From the NCBI GenBank assembly GCA_041671765.1, contig JBAZAX010000031.1, positions 1 through 14,449 on the forward strand: a stretch of 14,449 nt of DNA. Reading direction: 5' to 3'. Position 1 is the stretch's first letter. Each line of letters starts with the position of its first letter. Below the pieces are notes generated by a model. That model saw only the letters and a list, made by a program, of their open reading frames with translations, did no database searches and was not told the origin of the DNA. Of the stretch, positions 1-7,662 are shown in pieces. A program made the translations under genes and the position numbers. The stretch is from JBAZAX01 sp041671765 (lineage in GTDB: Bacteria > Babelota > Babeliae > Babelales > RVW-14).

Positions 1-773
1 TTAATACCGCAGTTGCAACCGTCAACAACAAAGCTGCTTTTACAACAGCACTAGCTTCTGCAACAACTCCAAGCACCGTCAATACTCTGATTAATACCTC
101 TGCTTATAACATTGTCACATATCTTGTTGACTACCCAAGCCCTAACAATTCTGTATTCACTAAGATTCAAGGCTTCTTCACAAACAATATGCCAAACGTT
201 ACCGGTACAGAATTAACCGCATTGCAAACTCTTTTGAAAAATACAAATTTAGCTAAATTTTTAAATGACTCTCAAAAAAATACCACCACAACTTTACTTA
301 CTAATACTAATGTTGTAGTAGATTTAAACACAGCGCTAAACTCAATTGGCACAAATTATACAAATGAAAATCTTGGCACAGTAACTGATGTTTGGCCAAC
401 ACAGAAAACTATATTTGCAATTGTAAAAAATTCATCTTTTGACGCATCTTTTCAGGGCGCTAATGGCGGTGATTTAATTTATGCAAAATTAGTAGGTTTT
501 TATGATAATCGAGCTGTTATCGGAATGACCAAATTATCAGATGGTTTTTCAGGTTTATTTGATGTAGCTCAAAGCAAACCATTTTTGACTGACAAGCAAA
601 AACAAGGCATTTCCGATAGAAATGCGATCATCGGTTTAGAAATCGGATTAACAGCTGCTTTCAACACATTAAATTCATCAACAGATAAATTGGCAGCCAT
701 AAAAACTTTTATAGACAGCTATGCAACTGATACAAGAAATTTACGCGCAAAACGGTCAAATTTAAAATATTAA
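1..773 (+). CDS. Secreted modular repeat protein, C-terminal part (5' end outside window)
   Basis: The reading frame is open from base 3 to the TAA at 771-773. The first ATG lies at 189 but has no ribosome site, and the translation before it (FTTALASATTPSTVNTLI then YLVDYPSPNNSVFTKIQGFF) matches repeats in the downstream paralogues, so this is the tail of a longer gene. The 256 visible residues hold one A repeat (about residues 8-100) and one C module (about 107-255) with IGTNYT, DVWPTQKT, QGANGGDLIY, GFYDNR and LSDGFSGLFD. The C module is close to those of the genes at 1048 and 4542. There is no catalytic motif. The composition is Thr/Ala/Asn-rich, like its neighbours. By analogy with those paralogues it probably has a signal peptide and a distinct N-terminal head upstream. 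The function is unknown; a surface or secreted host-interaction role is inference. Confidence 0.85.
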   Translation, partial: NTAVATVNNKAAFTTALASATTPSTVNTLINTSAYNIVTYLVDYPSPNNSVFTKIQGFFTNNMPNVTGTELTALQTLLKNTNLAKFLNDSQKNTTTTLLTNTNVVVDLNTALNSIGTNYTNENLGTVTDVWPTQKTIFAIVKNSSFDASFQGANGGDLIYAKLVGFYDNRAVIGMTKLSDGFSGLFDVAQSKPFLTDKQKQGISDRNAIIGLEIGLTAAFNTLNSSTDKLAAIKTFIDSYATDTRNLRAKRSNLKY

Positions 774-785
774 AGTTACTAACCC
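321..785 (+). repeat. C-module duplication, copy 1 (pairs with 3847-4329)
   Basis: This segment is similar at the DNA level to 3847-4329. Stretches such as 662-711 are almost identical, and the similarity continues past the stop codon (TAAAGTTACTAACCC here, TAAAGTTACCAACCC there). Similarity through stop codon and 3' untranslated sequence points to recent segmental duplication or gene conversion rather than protein-level constraint alone. Confidence 0.8.
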
Positions 786-810
786 CCAGTTAAAACTTTA
801 GAACGGAGAA

Positions 811-850
811 AGAAGAGGCATGCTTGGACAAGTATGTCTCTTCTTTTTTT
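811..850 (+). terminator. Intrinsic terminator of the first repeat-protein gene
   Basis: AGAAGAGGCATGCTT (811-825) pairs with AAGTATGTCTCTTCT (830-844) across a GGAC loop. The 15-bp stem uses two G-U pairs and is followed by a T run to 850. It lies 37 bp after the stop codon. Confidence 0.9.
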
Positions 851-945
851 AACACTATATTTCAAGAGATAACCAAGATATCCGATTATTAACAGATAAA
901 AGAAAAATAAAAAGCCATTTAAAAACTTTCAAAATTTTCAAACTC

Positions 946-975
946 TAGACAAATTAAATCTGATCAAATTAGAAT
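946..975 (+). promoter_or_regulatory. Sigma70-type promoter of the second repeat-protein gene
   Basis: The -35 box TAGACA (946-951) is followed by 18 bp and the -10 box TAGAAT (970-975). A 29-bp block (948-976) is identical to 4453-4481, which sits upstream of the next paralogue, and that conservation between genes supports a real promoter. The spacer contains an imperfect palindrome, AATCTGATCAAATT (957-970), which could be an operator. The start codon lies about 70 bp downstream. Confidence 0.7.
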
Positions 976-1047
976 TAAAATATGGCAACAAATAAAACTT
1001 AGTAAGATATTTTTGTAATATCAAGAGTGAAGAAAGGAATAATAAGA

Positions 1048-4000
1048 ATGAAACGTCTTATAAAATTAATTCCAAAACAAATAACTACTGTTTTGTTTTT
1101 TTTAAATTTGGTTTTATTTTTTATACCAAATTTAAATGCAGAAAATATAATTTATGGAACTCCTTATTACTTGCAACATATGAAAACAACAGAGTATTTA
1201 ACTTTTGTTAATGCATCATATAATGGAGTTACTCCTAATTGTGCAACACAGAAAACTAAAGAAACAGCACCAACATGGACAATTTTAGGCCCAGGTGGAT
1301 CTAACGCTAAAAATGGAACAGTTGTAAAATCCGGCGATTCAGTAACTGTTCAAATACAGGGAACAACATGGGCAAATATGTATCTTTCCCACTCGTATAT
1401 TTACAGCATATTGCAAGACCAGTACCAGGCACGATTACTTTCGTCTGCAACTTCTACCCTATGGAAGATGTCTGGATTTGATTCAACGTTAGCCGGATAT
1501 GTTCCCACGGCCACAGGAGGACAATCTGGATGGACTTCTAATATTGCAGTTGGAACTACATTAACAACATCCCATATCGTTGATCTTTGGAGTATTACTT
1601 ATTCTCCACTTGATTACTGTATGGTATCCGGCCAATTCTGGTACACCACAGCAGGTGTATCCACTGCGCAAAGAAAAACTTATCCGGCAGCGCTTGAAGG
1701 ATATGGAGAAGCTCATACTTTAAATGCCTGGTATTCAAATTTGAACTCTCGAGGATGGAAACTCATTCCCGCAGTTGTTACACCTGCAACACCAAGTCCA
1801 ACAACTGCGTTTAAGTGGCAACTTGATACTACTACAGGCAACGTCTGGTTTTGGGACAAAACAAAATGGAACTTGGCATCAGGTGACACATTCAAACAAA
1901 TTACCGTAACATCTTCAGGAATAGTTTGTGCATTAAGCACAACAACTGCTGCAGGCGGGTATGCGGTCAAAGTGAGAACAGGCGCAACCACAGCAAATCC
2001 TTGGGGAACAGGTTGGCAACAACTATCCGGCGGATCTCTCAGTACTATGACAGCAAACGGAGAATATATATGGGGTATAAATAGTGAAAATAATACATTT
2101 TATATTACAGGAATAGGCACTCCTTCAACTGCACAATGGAAGCTTACTAATCCACCGATACTACTTAACAACACAAAACCATTAACAGTTGTCTCAGGTG
2201 TAATTAATGGTACCGATATAAATGGAACCACCTGGACCATTGGGAATGGAAGCACTACCTGGCAAATGGCTGGCTTAACTAGTGCACTAAATGCAATAGG
2301 AACAACTTACACATCTGCGAATCTCGGAACTTCGGCTGATGCCTGGCCAACACAGAAAACATTGATGGCAATTGTAAAATACACAGGATTCAATAATGTA
2401 AACTTTGTTAATAACCCAAGTATTACTAATTCGATTTACACTAAAATTAAAGGCTTCTATGACACACGAACCGACGCAACATTATCTACTGTTAAAGATT
2501 TGTTGACTGCCGCTTCAGGAAAAAATTTCTTGTCCAGCGTTGCAATAGCACCAGCAACAACTTCACAAACAGCTGACATCACAACTTGGCTTACCAACGT
2601 CAACAATGCTCTTGCTGAGACAACAAATAAATCCGCTTTTGTAACAGCATTAAACGCAATAACAGGGATAAAGTTCTTACCAGAAACCGATAACCCGTTA
2701 TTACAGAAGTTGCAAGCCTTGGTTGATAATACTACATACAACAAACTGACTTATTTAGTTGATTATCCAATTACTACTAACTCAATTTATACAAAAATTG
2801 ACTATTTTTATAAAAAACGAGGGACATTTCCACTAACTGATATACAAAAATTGTTAACAAATGCAAAAGACAAAAATTTCTTAAGTGCTACTCAAAAAAC
2901 AGATCTTACCGTTTATTCAACACAGGTGGCAAAAGAAATAGCGTATTATACCACATTAAAAACTACAACAGGCGAAACAAGCTTCATCTTTGACCCTTCT
3001 ACAGTAACTAATAATACTTACGCAGCAATTAGTACAGCGGCCTATTCGGATAAATGGGCTGTAACAACTCCAAATTATATAGAAGTTCGTTTTAAGGCTG
3101 AAGCATTTAGCGACATACATATTCGTTTTGCCAGCAGTACAAATCCTACTGATTACATACAAGTAATTTTTGGTGGAAACACTAATACTAAATCATGGGC
3201 AAGATATTCTATTGGAGAAACAAAAACTACTATAGTCCCCGAAGTTGATAATGTCATACCAACGGGTGTAAGTGATTACTGGGTCAAAATATCAGGAACA
3301 ACTTTGACTTATGGAACCGGTACTAATGCCATAATTGGAACAGCGACCATTCCGGATGCCGCTCCAAAAAATCTCAAATACGTAGGATTTGGAGGTTATA
3401 CTCAAAGAGTATTTTATCAAAACATTTCGATAAAAACCGATGACAACTACGCGCAATATGCCGAAACAACAAGAGTTAATGGCATACTCACAGGGTTAGC
3501 CACGCTAACTTTCATTGCACCATCCACACTCTATGATGTACAATTTTCAGCACTACAAACATTAGCTACTAGCGTAGCTACAAATTCAGCTGCAAATCCA
3601 GCTTTATCTTATACAACTGATTTACAATCTGCTTTCTGGACTGCTTTAACTAATCTACACAATACAAGACCTAAAACTGACAAGACTAAATTAACCGCTT
3701 TAAAAACTTGGTATGCCACTCTGATTAACCAAACTTCTAGAAATAAACTCATTGCTTCAGACAAAAATTTCACTGCCATGAATTCTGAAATTGATGGCAA
3801 TATCACCACCATCGATCAAGCCGCTGCGACAGCTCAATTAAAAGCAGATTTAAATGCTGCACTTACCAACATTGGCACAAATTATACACGTATTAATATC
3901 GGCGAAACAGGAGATGCCTGGCCAACAAAAAAAACAATGTTCGCCATTATAAACAATCCCGCTTTTGACACAACTTATCAGGGAGCAAATGGCGGGGACT

Positions 4001-4314
4001 TGATTTATGCAAAATTAATAGGTTTTTATAATAATCGCGCTACTATTGCAGAGGTTACTACTGTTGGACTGACTAGTTTGTCAAATGGTATTTCTGGTTT
4101 ATTTGATATAGCACAAAATAAGACTTTTTTGAGTGAAAATCAAAAAGTAAGTATTTCTGAAAGAATTGCTATCATTGGATTGGAAATCGGTTTAACAGCT
4201 GCTTTTAACACATTAAATTCATCAACAGATAAATTGGCAGCAATAAAAACTTTTTTAAACAACTATGCAACTGATACAAGAAATTTACGAGCAAAACGGG
4301 CAAACTTAAAATAA
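1048..4314 (+). CDS. Large secreted multidomain protein: trefoil-like and tectonin-like head, A/C repeats, inserted FAMeT-like domain
   Basis: The chosen ATG at 1048 has AAAGGA nine bases upstream and gives 1,088 residues; the in-frame GTG at 1027 has no such site. Residues 1-31 form a signal peptide (basic start, hydrophobic core, cleavage after NLNA). Residues about 32-235 look beta-rich and possibly trefoil-like (YYLQH, YLTF, MYLSHSY; weak). Residues about 250-365 resemble tectonin propeller blades (WQQLSGG, then GEYIWGINSENNTFYI). Next come a C-like unit (408-523) and an A repeat (527-633). Residues about 677-798 match the farnesoic acid O-methyltransferase-like fold (FSDIHIRF, VIFGGNTNTKSWAR, DYWVKIS, YGTG). 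A divergent A unit (807-918) and a full C module (931-1088) finish the chain. The FAMeT-like fold is usually a binding module in other proteins, so no enzyme activity is claimed. It is a single transcription unit between its own promoter and terminator. A secreted or surface host-binding role is inferred. Confidence 0.93.
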   Translation: MKRLIKLIPKQITTVLFFLNLVLFFIPNLNAENIIYGTPYYLQHMKTTEYLTFVNASYNGVTPNCATQKTKETAPTWTILGPGGSNAKNGTVVKSGDSVTVQIQGTTWANMYLSHSYIYSILQDQYQARLLSSATSTLWKMSGFDSTLAGYVPTATGGQSGWTSNIAVGTTLTTSHIVDLWSITYSPLDYCMVSGQFWYTTAGVSTAQRKTYPAALEGYGEAHTLNAWYSNLNSRGWKLIPAVVTPATPSPTTAFKWQLDTTTGNVWFWDKTKWNLASGDTFKQITVTSSGIVCALSTTTAAGGYAVKVRTGATTANPWGTGWQQLSGGSLSTMTANGEYIWGINSENNTFYITGIGTPSTAQWKLTNPPILLNNTKPLTVVSGVINGTDINGTTWTIGNGSTTWQMAGLTSALNAIGTTYTSANLGTSADAWPTQKTLMAIVKYTGFNNVNFVNNPSITNSIYTKIKGFYDTRTDATLSTVKDLLTAASGKNFLSSVAIAPATTSQTADITTWLTNVNNALAETTNKSAFVTALNAITGIKFLPETDNPLLQKLQALVDNTTYNKLTYLVDYPITTNSIYTKIDYFYKKRGTFPLTDIQKLLTNAKDKNFLSATQKTDLTVYSTQVAKEIAYYTTLKTTTGETSFIFDPSTVTNNTYAAISTAAYSDKWAVTTPNYIEVRFKAEAFSDIHIRFASSTNPTDYIQVIFGGNTNTKSWARYSIGETKTTIVPEVDNVIPTGVSDYWVKISGTTLTYGTGTNAIIGTATIPDAAPKNLKYVGFGGYTQRVFYQNISIKTDDNYAQYAETTRVNGILTGLATLTFIAPSTLYDVQFSALQTLATSVATNSAANPALSYTTDLQSAFWTALTNLHNTRPKTDKTKLTALKTWYATLINQTSRNKLIASDKNFTAMNSEIDGNITTIDQAAATAQLKADLNAALTNIGTNYTRINIGETGDAWPTKKTMFAIINNPAFDTTYQGANGGDLIYAKLIGFYNNRATIAEVTTVGLTSLSNGISGLFDIAQNKTFLSENQKVSISERIAIIGLEIGLTAAFNTLNSSTDKLAAIKTFLNNYATDTRNLRAKRANLK

Positions 4315-4329
4315 TAAAGTTACCAACCC
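3847..4329 (+). repeat. C-module duplication, copy 2 (pairs with 321-785)
   Basis: This is the partner of the segment at 321-785. It carries an extra six residues (EVTTVG) after FYNNRATIA. TAT-TAA in copy 1 reads TAA-TAA here, so this gene stops one codon earlier although the surrounding DNA is conserved. Confidence 0.8.
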
Positions 4330-4353
4330 AAAAGTTAAGTAATTAGAATAAAT

Positions 4354-4394
4354 AAAAGAGAGAGGTATGTTTTTAAAGCATGCCTCTCTCTTTT
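4354..4394 (+). terminator. Intrinsic terminator of the second repeat-protein gene
   Basis: AAAAGAGAGAGGTATG (4354-4369) pairs with CATGCCTCTCTCTTTT (4379-4394) over a 9-nt loop, giving a 16-bp stem with one G-U pair and a terminal T run. The arms resemble the terminator at 811-850 in inverted order. Confidence 0.9.
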
Positions 4395-4450
4395 GGAGTG
4401 GTAATAGTGGAATAAATACCAATAAAATAACTCCTCAAATTTCCAAAGTC

Positions 4451-4480
4451 TGGACAAATTAAATCTGATCAAATTAGAAT
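4451..4480 (+). promoter_or_regulatory. Sigma70-type promoter of the three-gene repeat-protein operon
   Basis: TGGACA (4451-4456), an 18-bp spacer and TAGAAT (4475-4480) repeat the promoter at 946-975 with an identical 29-bp core. The same internal palindrome is at 4462-4475. The start codon of the first operon gene lies about 60 bp downstream. Confidence 0.7.
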
Positions 4481-4541
4481 TTAAAAAGATGCTTTATAAG
4501 AAATCTAAATATTTAAGCAAACCATTTAAAAAGGAGACTTT

Positions 4542-6767
4542 ATGCTATATAATTTTTTAATAAATTTTTTTTTATTTTTATGTTTATGCAACCAACTAAA
4601 CGCCGGACTAAGTTCAACATGGAGTAGCTTTGCTAATTACGATACTTACTATGAAACTCGTGGAATTACTTGTAATCCCGTAAGCACAAATAATATACTT
4701 TTATTCGTAACTAAACCCTTATTCACCACAACAACAAATTTTTTACCTTTTTATAAAGGTTCAACATCGCTAGGTAATGCCCAAGACTCAATGAGTAATT
4801 TTTCATTCGTTGCATGGAATAATGCCGGAACTCATATTGCACGCGGATACGAAAATGGATATTTTAATATTTTGACATGCAATGAATCATTTGGAACAGG
4901 TGGTGGAAATAGAACATTGGGCACCGGCCAGCAAATATCATCTATATCGTGGAATGAATCAGGTAGCACTTTGGCTCTGGCATCTCAAAGTACAATAAAA
5001 TGGTACTCTACGCAAACGTCAATACTAAACCCATACAACTCGGCAACCGCTAGTGAATCATCAAATATTCCTTCAATTGCGTTTATGGATAGTACTAATT
5101 TGATCGTGGCTGTTGCGAATAAAATTAAAGTTTATGTAGGCACAGATCCTATACTCAGTGGAGGATCATTAAATACTAAAATATCTTCCAATATTAAATG
5201 TATTGCATATAACAAAATTAAATCGTTATTAGCAGTTTGTAGCGAAAATGGGGAAATTTATATTGCCAAATTTATCACGGGAACAGGTTTTGACTGGCAA
5301 CAATCAACAAAATTAGATATCGCATCCTACGGATCTCCGGTAAACATTTCATGGAATACGGACGGCAATTACCTAGCCTTAACAACCTCAACTGGATATG
5401 CTCAAATTTATAAAATTAACATCAGTGAAGGTGCTGCAATATTGACAGCTGATGGCACACCGGTGCTTGTGGCTAAGGGAAATACTTATTGTGCTTGGTT
5501 TAAAAACGGATCTTTGGTGGTAGGAGGAAACGGGATTGCCAAAATTTATACTTACACGTACACAGGACCCACACCAACATCGACAGATTATGTACAGGCG
5601 GCTAAAGAATACACACAAGCATCTTTTGCATCGGTTCTTGCACTGTCCACAACTCCCAGCGATATTAAAAATATTATAAATAATCCGGTCTATAACGTCT
5701 CAAGAGATTTGGTTGTTTATCCAAGTGAAACAAACTCACTTTTTACTAAGATGCAAACATTTTTTAATGCAGACAACACTCTTAAATCTACGATTACAGA
5801 CCAAGACATTACAATTTTAAAAGCTATATTAAAAGACCCAAACTCTACTGACATAAACCCAAATTTAAAGGTTTTTTTATCACCAGCAGAGCAAGATACC
5901 GCCACCAAATGGCTTGCCAATTTAAACGCTAGATCAATCGAAGCGGCAAATAAAGCTAGTTTTAAAACAGCTTTGGATGCAACTGCAAATCCTCCGGCAG
6001 GGTCCACAATTTATGGAGCCTTGAACGCATTAATTGATAACACAAACTACAATTCCGTAAACTATTTGGTTGATTATCCAACTCCGACTACCGGCGTCTT
6101 CTCAAAAATCAAAATACTATTTAACCCTGACAATACACCTAAAAATACCGCTAGTGCCGATCTCGCAGCTCTGGGACAGTTACTCAATAACGCAAATCTG
6201 AATAAATTCTTAAACGCCACAGATCTTGTCACTGTTACAAATACTCTTCGTGTGGCTGTGGTAAATGCTCAGTTAAAAACAGGCCTAAATTCAGCGTTAA
6301 ATAGCGCAATCGGCACAGATTACTCAAGGGATAAACTCGGAACATCGTCCGACACATGGCCAGAAAAGAAAACCATGTTTGCTATTGTCAATAATACGAC
6401 ATTTGATGATGTCTCTTACCAAGGCGATAATGGTGGAAATATGGTTTATGACAAACTCAAAGGTTTTTATAATAATCGTACAACTATTGGGTTGGCTAAA
6501 TTGTCAGATGGTTTTTCCGGTTTATTTGATGTAGTAGCAGTAGAAGGCAGCAAAGTTTTTCTGAATGGAACCCAAAAACAAGGGATTGCTGCTCTGGGTA
6601 AAATTGTGCGAACAGAATTTGATCTGACTTCTGCTGTTGGTATTTTAAAAACTGCACCTGACAAATTGGTAGCAATAAAAACATTTTTAACCCCTTCCGC
6701 CTTTACCGACTACGCAACTAAATCAAGAGACTTGCGTAAACAAAAAGACGATTTACTAAAACAATAA
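4542..6767 (+). CDS. Secreted WD40-like propeller protein with A/C repeat stalk
   Basis: AAGGAG lies five bases before the ATG. Residues 1-21 are a signal peptide cleaved after NQLNA. Residues about 38-342 hold seven blade-like repeats of WD40 character, for example ISSISWNESGSTLALAS, IKCIAYNKIKSLLAV and VNISWNTDGNYLAL, each followed by a strand such as IKWY, IYIAKF or AQIYKI. Seven blades would make a closed propeller. Two A repeats follow (about 356-465 with LVVYPSETNSLFTKM, and 470-575 with YLVDYPTPTTGVFSKI). A C module ends the protein (580-741: GTDYS, DTWPEKKT, QGDNGG, LSDGFSGLFD), with small insertions against its paralogues. It is the first gene of an operon with the next two, 55 bp away and with no terminator between. 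The propeller is probably the ligand-binding part and the repeats a stalk; the ligand is unknown. WD40 identity is by pattern only. Confidence 0.93.
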   Translation: MLYNFLINFFLFLCLCNQLNAGLSSTWSSFANYDTYYETRGITCNPVSTNNILLFVTKPLFTTTTNFLPFYKGSTSLGNAQDSMSNFSFVAWNNAGTHIARGYENGYFNILTCNESFGTGGGNRTLGTGQQISSISWNESGSTLALASQSTIKWYSTQTSILNPYNSATASESSNIPSIAFMDSTNLIVAVANKIKVYVGTDPILSGGSLNTKISSNIKCIAYNKIKSLLAVCSENGEIYIAKFITGTGFDWQQSTKLDIASYGSPVNISWNTDGNYLALTTSTGYAQIYKINISEGAAILTADGTPVLVAKGNTYCAWFKNGSLVVGGNGIAKIYTYTYTGPTPTSTDYVQAAKEYTQASFASVLALSTTPSDIKNIINNPVYNVSRDLVVYPSETNSLFTKMQTFFNADNTLKSTITDQDITILKAILKDPNSTDINPNLKVFLSPAEQDTATKWLANLNARSIEAANKASFKTALDATANPPAGSTIYGALNALIDNTNYNSVNYLVDYPTPTTGVFSKIKILFNPDNTPKNTASADLAALGQLLNNANLNKFLNATDLVTVTNTLRVAVVNAQLKTGLNSALNSAIGTDYSRDKLGTSSDTWPEKKTMFAIVNNTTFDDVSYQGDNGGNMVYDKLKGFYNNRTTIGLAKLSDGFSGLFDVVAVEGSKVFLNGTQKQGIAALGKIVRTEFDLTSAVGILKTAPDKLVAIKTFLTPSAFTDYATKSRDLRKQKDDLLKQ

Positions 6768-6822
6768 AGCTTTAAATTTATGAAAATTATTTGTTTAATC
6801 CATATTTTTAGGAGATGAGAAG

Positions 6823-7623
6823 ATGATGAAAGCTAGCTTTAGAATGCTAATCATGGCAACAGCCTTCGCAATAATAAACGGACTGGGTGCTCAAACACCA
6901 GCAACAACAACCGCAGCCCCTATTGACCCTGATTTAACTGTTTACAATGCAATAAAAGGGCTTGGATTTACTGATACCGCTCCAATAACACTTCCAACCG
7001 ATACAAATACGAATATAACAAGCTATATTGACATGCTTACAAAAGCTCAGGCTTTTTACACAGCTGACGGAACTACAGCACCAACTACAACACCCATTAA
7101 GACTTACTATGATAATATAGGCGCCTGGCTTACTGCGGTTAAGGCAAAACAAACCGAACTTAATCAACTGGCTGGACAGCAAACTGCCGCCAAAACTATT
7201 CTTACAGATGCAGCCGGCGCAACAGATCTTGCCGCATTAAATACAAAAATTTCTGATACAAATCTTTCTGCACAAATTACTTGGCTGAAAGCTAATGCCC
7301 CAACTGAATTAACTAATTTTTATGCAAAAATTAGCACAGCGTATAAGGGAGTATCAAGTCAAACAAAAGACAGTCTGCCTGCTTATTTGGACAGTTTAAA
7401 AACTATGTCTAACTCAATAACAACCAATACAGCAGTTTTTGGCGATCAAACAGCACTTAAAAGCCTTGCGGCCGCGGTTACTGAAAACGCAGATGCAGCA
7501 AAAAATGTCGTTAATATTATGAACGCAAACATGTCTACATTAGCTGCTCTAAAAACGGCAATAGAAACTAATGGAACGGCAGTAAAAGCATGGAGAAAAC
7601 TTAAGTCATTGATGCCACAATAA
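6823..7623 (+). CDS. Small secreted helical protein, IDPD family
   Basis: AGGAG sits eight bases upstream of the first of two adjacent ATGs (6823 and 6826); either could be used. A signal peptide is clear, with likely cleavage after GLGA (residues 20-23). The mature 240-odd residues are Ala/Thr-rich and probably all helical. The block IDPDLTVYNAIKGL to about residue 110 aligns with the start of the mature next gene product (IDPDKTIKDELAKL; both have an F-x-AD-x-T motif about 40 residues on). Residues about 130-190 could be a degenerate A repeat, but this is weak. It has no recognised domain, cysteine or catalytic motif. As the middle gene of the operon it may act with the propeller protein upstream. 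The function is unknown. Confidence 0.9.
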   Translation: MMKASFRMLIMATAFAIINGLGAQTPATTTAAPIDPDLTVYNAIKGLGFTDTAPITLPTDTNTNITSYIDMLTKAQAFYTADGTTAPTTTPIKTYYDNIGAWLTAVKAKQTELNQLAGQQTAAKTILTDAAGATDLAALNTKISDTNLSAQITWLKANAPTELTNFYAKISTAYKGVSSQTKDSLPAYLDSLKTMSNSITTNTAVFGDQTALKSLAAAVTENADAAKNVVNIMNANMSTLAALKTAIETNGTAVKAWRKLKSLMPQ

Positions 7624-7662
7624 GAATCAATATAGGTCAAAATTTTCAAGGAGTTTAGAAAT

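Noticed and set aside
189..191. ATG as true start of the first gene
   Set aside because: The upstream frame is open and encodes conserved repeat sequence; the ATG lies inside the repeat without a ribosome site.
946..976. CRISPR-like interpretation of the duplicated 29-bp block
   Set aside because: Only two copies occur, about 3.5 kb apart, each at a promoter position; there is no array of spacers and no cas gene.
1027..1047. GTG start giving seven more residues to the second repeat protein
   Set aside because: The ATG at 1048 has a well-spaced AAAGGA and gives a standard signal peptide; the GTG has none.
4542..4611. Lipoprotein signal in the WD40-like protein because of cysteines near the N-terminus
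   Set aside because: LCLCNQLNA has no proper lipobox; ordinary cleavage after LNA fits better.
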